Shown: positions 60,723-64,000 of the stretch, in pieces
Position numbering within the stretch: position 1 is the first letter of the stretch
Layout: each line of letters starts with the position of its first letter
Position numbers and translations under genes: made by a program
The notes under the pieces: model-generated
Told to the model about the DNA's origin: nothing
Databases searched by the model: none
What the model saw: the letters and a program-made list of their open reading frames with translations, nothing else
Assembly (NCBI GenBank): GCA_020465985.1
Contig: JAANYP010000760.1
Coordinates: forward strand, 520,867-584,866
DNA: 64,000 nucleotides
From: Centrapalus pauciflorus
Lineage: Eukaryota; Streptophyta; Magnoliopsida; Asterales; Asteraceae
Direction of reading: 5' to 3'

Positions 60723-61350
60723 TTTCTTTTTGTTTATCACACTATGATTTCACAGACACACACACATATAACCCTACTTTTATGTATCTATATATTCTCT
60801 TTAAGATAGGATATGTATATATGATTGCTTAGAATTAATTAAGCACTAGTCTAAATAATTGTTCAATCAAAATGATAGATACCAGAAAAAGAAGAAGATT
60901 TGAATTGATAAAAGTAAAAGAAACTAAGAAAGGCTAGAAACACAAGTGAAAGTGATGGAGATGAAGATAAAGAGAGAAGCTAGATGAAGAATATGTAGAT
61001 ATGATGAAAAGAAAAGGATTAGGATTTAAGAGAAGGAGTCATTGAATTGGAATTTGGAAACAAATAAAGTAAAAGAATGAGTTCCAGAAAGAGATGAAAA
61101 GGGGGGGTCTGGTGGTGTTCCTCGATAGGATATATCGGAAAATGACAGTAGCTAAAGAAATTTTTTTAAAAAAAACAAAAACTTCTCCACTCTCCTTCAC
61201 TCTTTATCACACACACACATATCAATAATCCAAATAAGCAATGCAGCATATAGAACAAATACACAACCACACACAAAGGAGATAATAAATTAAATTAAAT
61301 AATTAAAGAAAAGAAAACTATATTTATGTATATATATACATATAGGAAGG
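60723..61350 (-). promoter_or_regulatory. KANADI upstream region
   Basis: Contains GA-rich and AAAG-rich stretches and (CA)n at 60756-60768 and 61209-61220. Likely 5' untranslated region and promoter; no transcription start could be fixed. Confidence 0.4.
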
Positions 61351-61352
61351 TC

Positions 61353-61358
<6 letters not shown>

Positions 61359-61427
<69 letters not shown>
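61359..61427. repeat. (AT)n microsatellite
   Basis: About 70 bp of pure AT dinucleotide, ending against a Helitron-like terminus. Confidence 0.97.
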
Positions 61428-61428
<1 letters not shown>

Positions 61429-61456
61429 TAGTTTATAAACCCATGTATAACATGGG
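61428..61456 (-). mobile_element. Helitron-like 3' end
   Basis: On the minus strand a hairpin CCCATGTTATACATGGG is followed by TTTATAAA and CTAG then T, matching the Helitron rule of a short hairpin before CTRR and insertion at AT. The other end was not identified. Confidence 0.5.
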
Positions 61457-61612
61457 TATACATTTAAAAATTTAATTTCGTTAATCTTGTAGGATAATTT
61501 TTAAATATATTTTATCAAATTTATAATATCTATTTATATAATACAATAAATATAAATATAAAAATATAAAAAGAAAAGTTATCATTCAAATTCAAATCTG
61601 AGTTTTATATTA

Positions 61613-61974
61613 GATAAGATTTAGATTTGATTAGATATTATTTAAATAATTTATTATAGATAGATTGAAAAAAACAAATTTTAGAAGCAAATTAATAGGA
61701 AATTGTTAGGTACACGTGACAATCTCATGTTAAGCCAATTGGCGTTCTATCTAGATGCCATGTGGCATCTAGTTACTCATATAATAAAATAGATAGATTA
61801 GATAAGATTTAGATTTGATTAGATATTATTTAAATAATTTATTATAGATAGATTGAAAAAAACAAATTTTAGAAGCAAATTAATAGGAAATTGTTAGGTA
61901 CACGTGGCAATCTCATGTTAAGCCAATTGGCGTTATATCTAGATGCCATGTGGCATCTAGTTACTCATATAATA

Positions 61975-61976
<2 letters not shown>
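61613..61976. repeat. 188-bp tandem duplication
   Basis: The unit starting GATAAGATTTAGATTTGATT at 61613 is repeated from 61801 with a few base changes (for example GTGACAA versus GTGGCAA). Each unit contains the inverted repeat GATGCCATGTGGCATC. Confidence 0.85.
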
Positions 61977-62042
<66 letters not shown>

Positions 62043-62101
62043 CTTCCCCGGCTATAACGGGTTTAGAGAGAGATAGAGAGAGAGAGAGAAAGAGAGAGAG
62101 A
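61977..62101. repeat. (AT)n then (GA)n microsatellites
   Basis: (AT)n at 61977-62040 and an interrupted (GA)n at 62065-62101. Confidence 0.95.
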
Positions 62102-63069
62102 TTGTGATTCCTTTTCCCCCACTCTAGTCGCAACTCTTCTCTTACACAAACACACACATGTTTTCCTTTACTCCAGACTGAAGATAAGTACACTAATTGA
62201 TTGCCATTTTCATGCTACACTCTAAACATGCAAACCTATTGTACAATTAATCTATATACTTCAAAACAACATCATCTTCTCATGTAAAACACATATGAAC
62301 AAGCATAAAAAAGGGAGGGGAAAGGAAATACTATTTGGAAAATATTGTTAAACTTCACCCAAATTATAATCTTATCAATCAATGAGTTACAATATTATCA
62401 AATAGCCTTCTACGATATGCATATATACACTAAAATAAGTTATTTGCTAATTGCTAATAACGGAATCACCCTTTTGATCCTTCCATACTGCTTTGAAGCT
62501 AAAATCTTTTAATGAAAACTTAAAAGACATATAAGGTTTGAAATCAGATAATGTCATACAATCTTTAATTTTAGGAATCAACATGAGAAAGGAAGAGTTA
62601 CCTCCTTTAGGGATGTAATCCAACGAATGGAAAATGTGCTAATATTGCCTAAAGATATCATCTACCATAAAGTGCCAACACTTCATAATAATGAGAAAAT
62701 GAGTCTATTCCCCAATGCTTTTTCATCACCACATCTCCAAACCACATCTTTTATTTCTTCTTTTGAGAATTTCCTTTCTAGAAAACTAGCTACTTTACGC
62801 CAATGAATTTTTTTTGAATTTATTCATTTTTTTCGCGAAGTTCTTACAAGAAAAAAAAAATCAAAGACCAACTCTTTGCCATCTAGGGATCATTTATATA
62901 TATATATACAAAATACAGATCTTTTATGCCCTACAAACTGCTTAATTAATTTTGGCCCTTCGCTTCAAGTCATGATTAACATACATTTTTCTTATATATG
63001 TTAAAACGTAGCTTGTGAACACTAATAACATTTGATCTTTCCTTTTCAACCAACTCACAAGCTTAAATT
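62102..63069. other. intergenic, nothing recognised
   Basis: No coding signal on either strand beyond short AT-driven frames. Confidence 0.4.
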
Positions 63070-64000
63070 CACTACAAGAAAAACACCCTATTGTGACTAA
63101 TATTTTTAGTGAGGACAAAATGTCCTCACCATAACTCACTAAAAGACAAAATTATATGATTTCTTTGACTATCATATTTGACTTCGCATATTGTGAGGAC
63201 ATGTCCTCCAAATAATAGATAATTTAGTTTTGATTTTTGATTTTTCTTTTTACATTGAAATTAAAATATTTCAAGTTATTGACTTTTTTTTTGACCCAAG
63301 ATTTAGAGAGGACATGTCCTCATTATATGATATTTTAATTGAGATTTTTAGTTTTTCTTTCCGCATCAAAATTTTTAACATTTAAATTTGTTAATTTATT
63401 TTTTCAGCCAATGTTTGGAAAGGACATGTTCTCACCATAAGTGTTTTATATTTCTGTTAAAAATAATTCAAATTACCATTAAAAATAAAAAATATCGAGT
63501 TTATTCTAGGGAGGACATGTCCTCACTAAATGATATTTTAATTTAGATTTTTGTTTTTATTCTTACATATCAAAATTAAAACATATTAAGATGTTGACTT
63601 TTCTTTTTGACCGAAGGTTTGGAGATAACATGTCCTCACCATAATGTTTTCATATTTTCCATCAAAACTAAATCAAATTATCACCAAATTTAAAAAAAAA
63701 ATCGGGCCTATTTTTGGTGAGGACATGTAGACACTATATGATATTTTAAGTTAAATTTTTTGTTATTATTTTCACACAAAAATTAAAACACTTCAATTGT
63801 CTTATTTTTTATTTGACCTAAGGTTTCGAGGGGAGACATCCACACTATAAAACTTTCACATTTCTAGCAAAACTAAATCAAATTCCTTCATAAATTTAAA
63901 AAATCTTGGGTCAATTTTTGGTGAGAACATGTAGGGACGGTGCTTTAGTGGGAAAACTGAGTGAGGATATGTCCTCACTGTAGAGCTTTAGTGAGGACAT
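63070..64000 (+). mobile_element. CACTA (En/Spm) element, 5' end and subterminal repeats
   Basis: It starts CACTACAAGAAAAACACCC at 63070 and runs off the window. The palindrome GAGGACATGTCCTC or a close variant recurs at about 63195, 63308, 63420, 63512, 63626, 63718, 63832, 63920 and 63964. The spacing follows a tandem repeat of about 205 bp with two sites per unit. Such subterminal arrays are the transposase binding region in this superfamily. No coding region is reached. Confidence 0.8.

Noticed and set aside
60723..60740. KANADI start six codons upstream
   Set aside because: That codon is GTG; the first ATG is at 60722.
63193..63980. CRISPR-like array at the window end
   Set aside because: Spacers are themselves repeated with a 205-bp period, and the setting is a plant CACTA element.

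Overview
This is a TE-rich, AT-rich eudicot nuclear window. The evidence is plant spliceosomal introns with GT/AG borders, Ty1/copia and MULE/hAT/CACTA/Tourist elements with their target-site duplications (TSDs), tRNA-derived SINEs, and a KANADI transcription factor. A CCHC-plus-ARID LTR element and the general repeat style would fit an asterid such as Asteraceae, but that is inference. No CRISPR, operon or organellar features are seen.

Host genes. Three spliced genes could be assembled by matching splice sites and reading phase. (1) Minus strand, 7730-19278: a 14-exon ABC1/ADCK1-type atypical kinase of 503 aa whose introns are swollen by transposons. (2) Plus strand, 28482-34880: a 3-exon gene for a 255-aa membrane protein with one long hydrophobic stretch, resembling the lipid-droplet protein LDIP. 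(3) Minus strand, 58905-60722: a KANADI (GARP) transcription factor of at least 318 aa. Its intron carries long CT microsatellites, one starting 6 nt past a splice donor. A possible orphan exon lies at 43320-43425.

Mobile DNA. 1-4158 is the 3' part of a Tork-like copia element. 39100-41657 is a complete non-autonomous LTR element with TSD ATAAA; it encodes a CCHC knuckle, a dead protease-like segment and an ARID DNA-binding domain, and has no pol. 46281-50755 is a full-length, apparently intact copia element with identical 155-bp LTRs, TA...TA termini and TSD AAGGG. It sits inside an older, degraded copia relic (44949-50929). A decayed copia pol lies at 35160-36115 on the minus strand.

DNA transposons. 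There are at least three families with long inverted repeats and 9-bp TSDs (MULE-like). Copies lie at 11542, 14697, 14788 (nested), 20091, 26446 and 36445 (nested in a MITE). There are also two Tourist/Harbinger-like MITEs (4928, 25200), two hAT-like elements (33731, 51914), CACTA-type ends (53336, 63070 to window end), a CACTA-like relic (38366), a foldback at 6834, and a solo LTR with TSD ATGAC at 11680. Nesting is the theme: retroelements and MULEs sit inside older MULEs and MITEs, several of them in introns of the kinase gene. 53.4-58.9 kb is very AT-rich and largely featureless apart from an (AT)n tract of about 120 bp.
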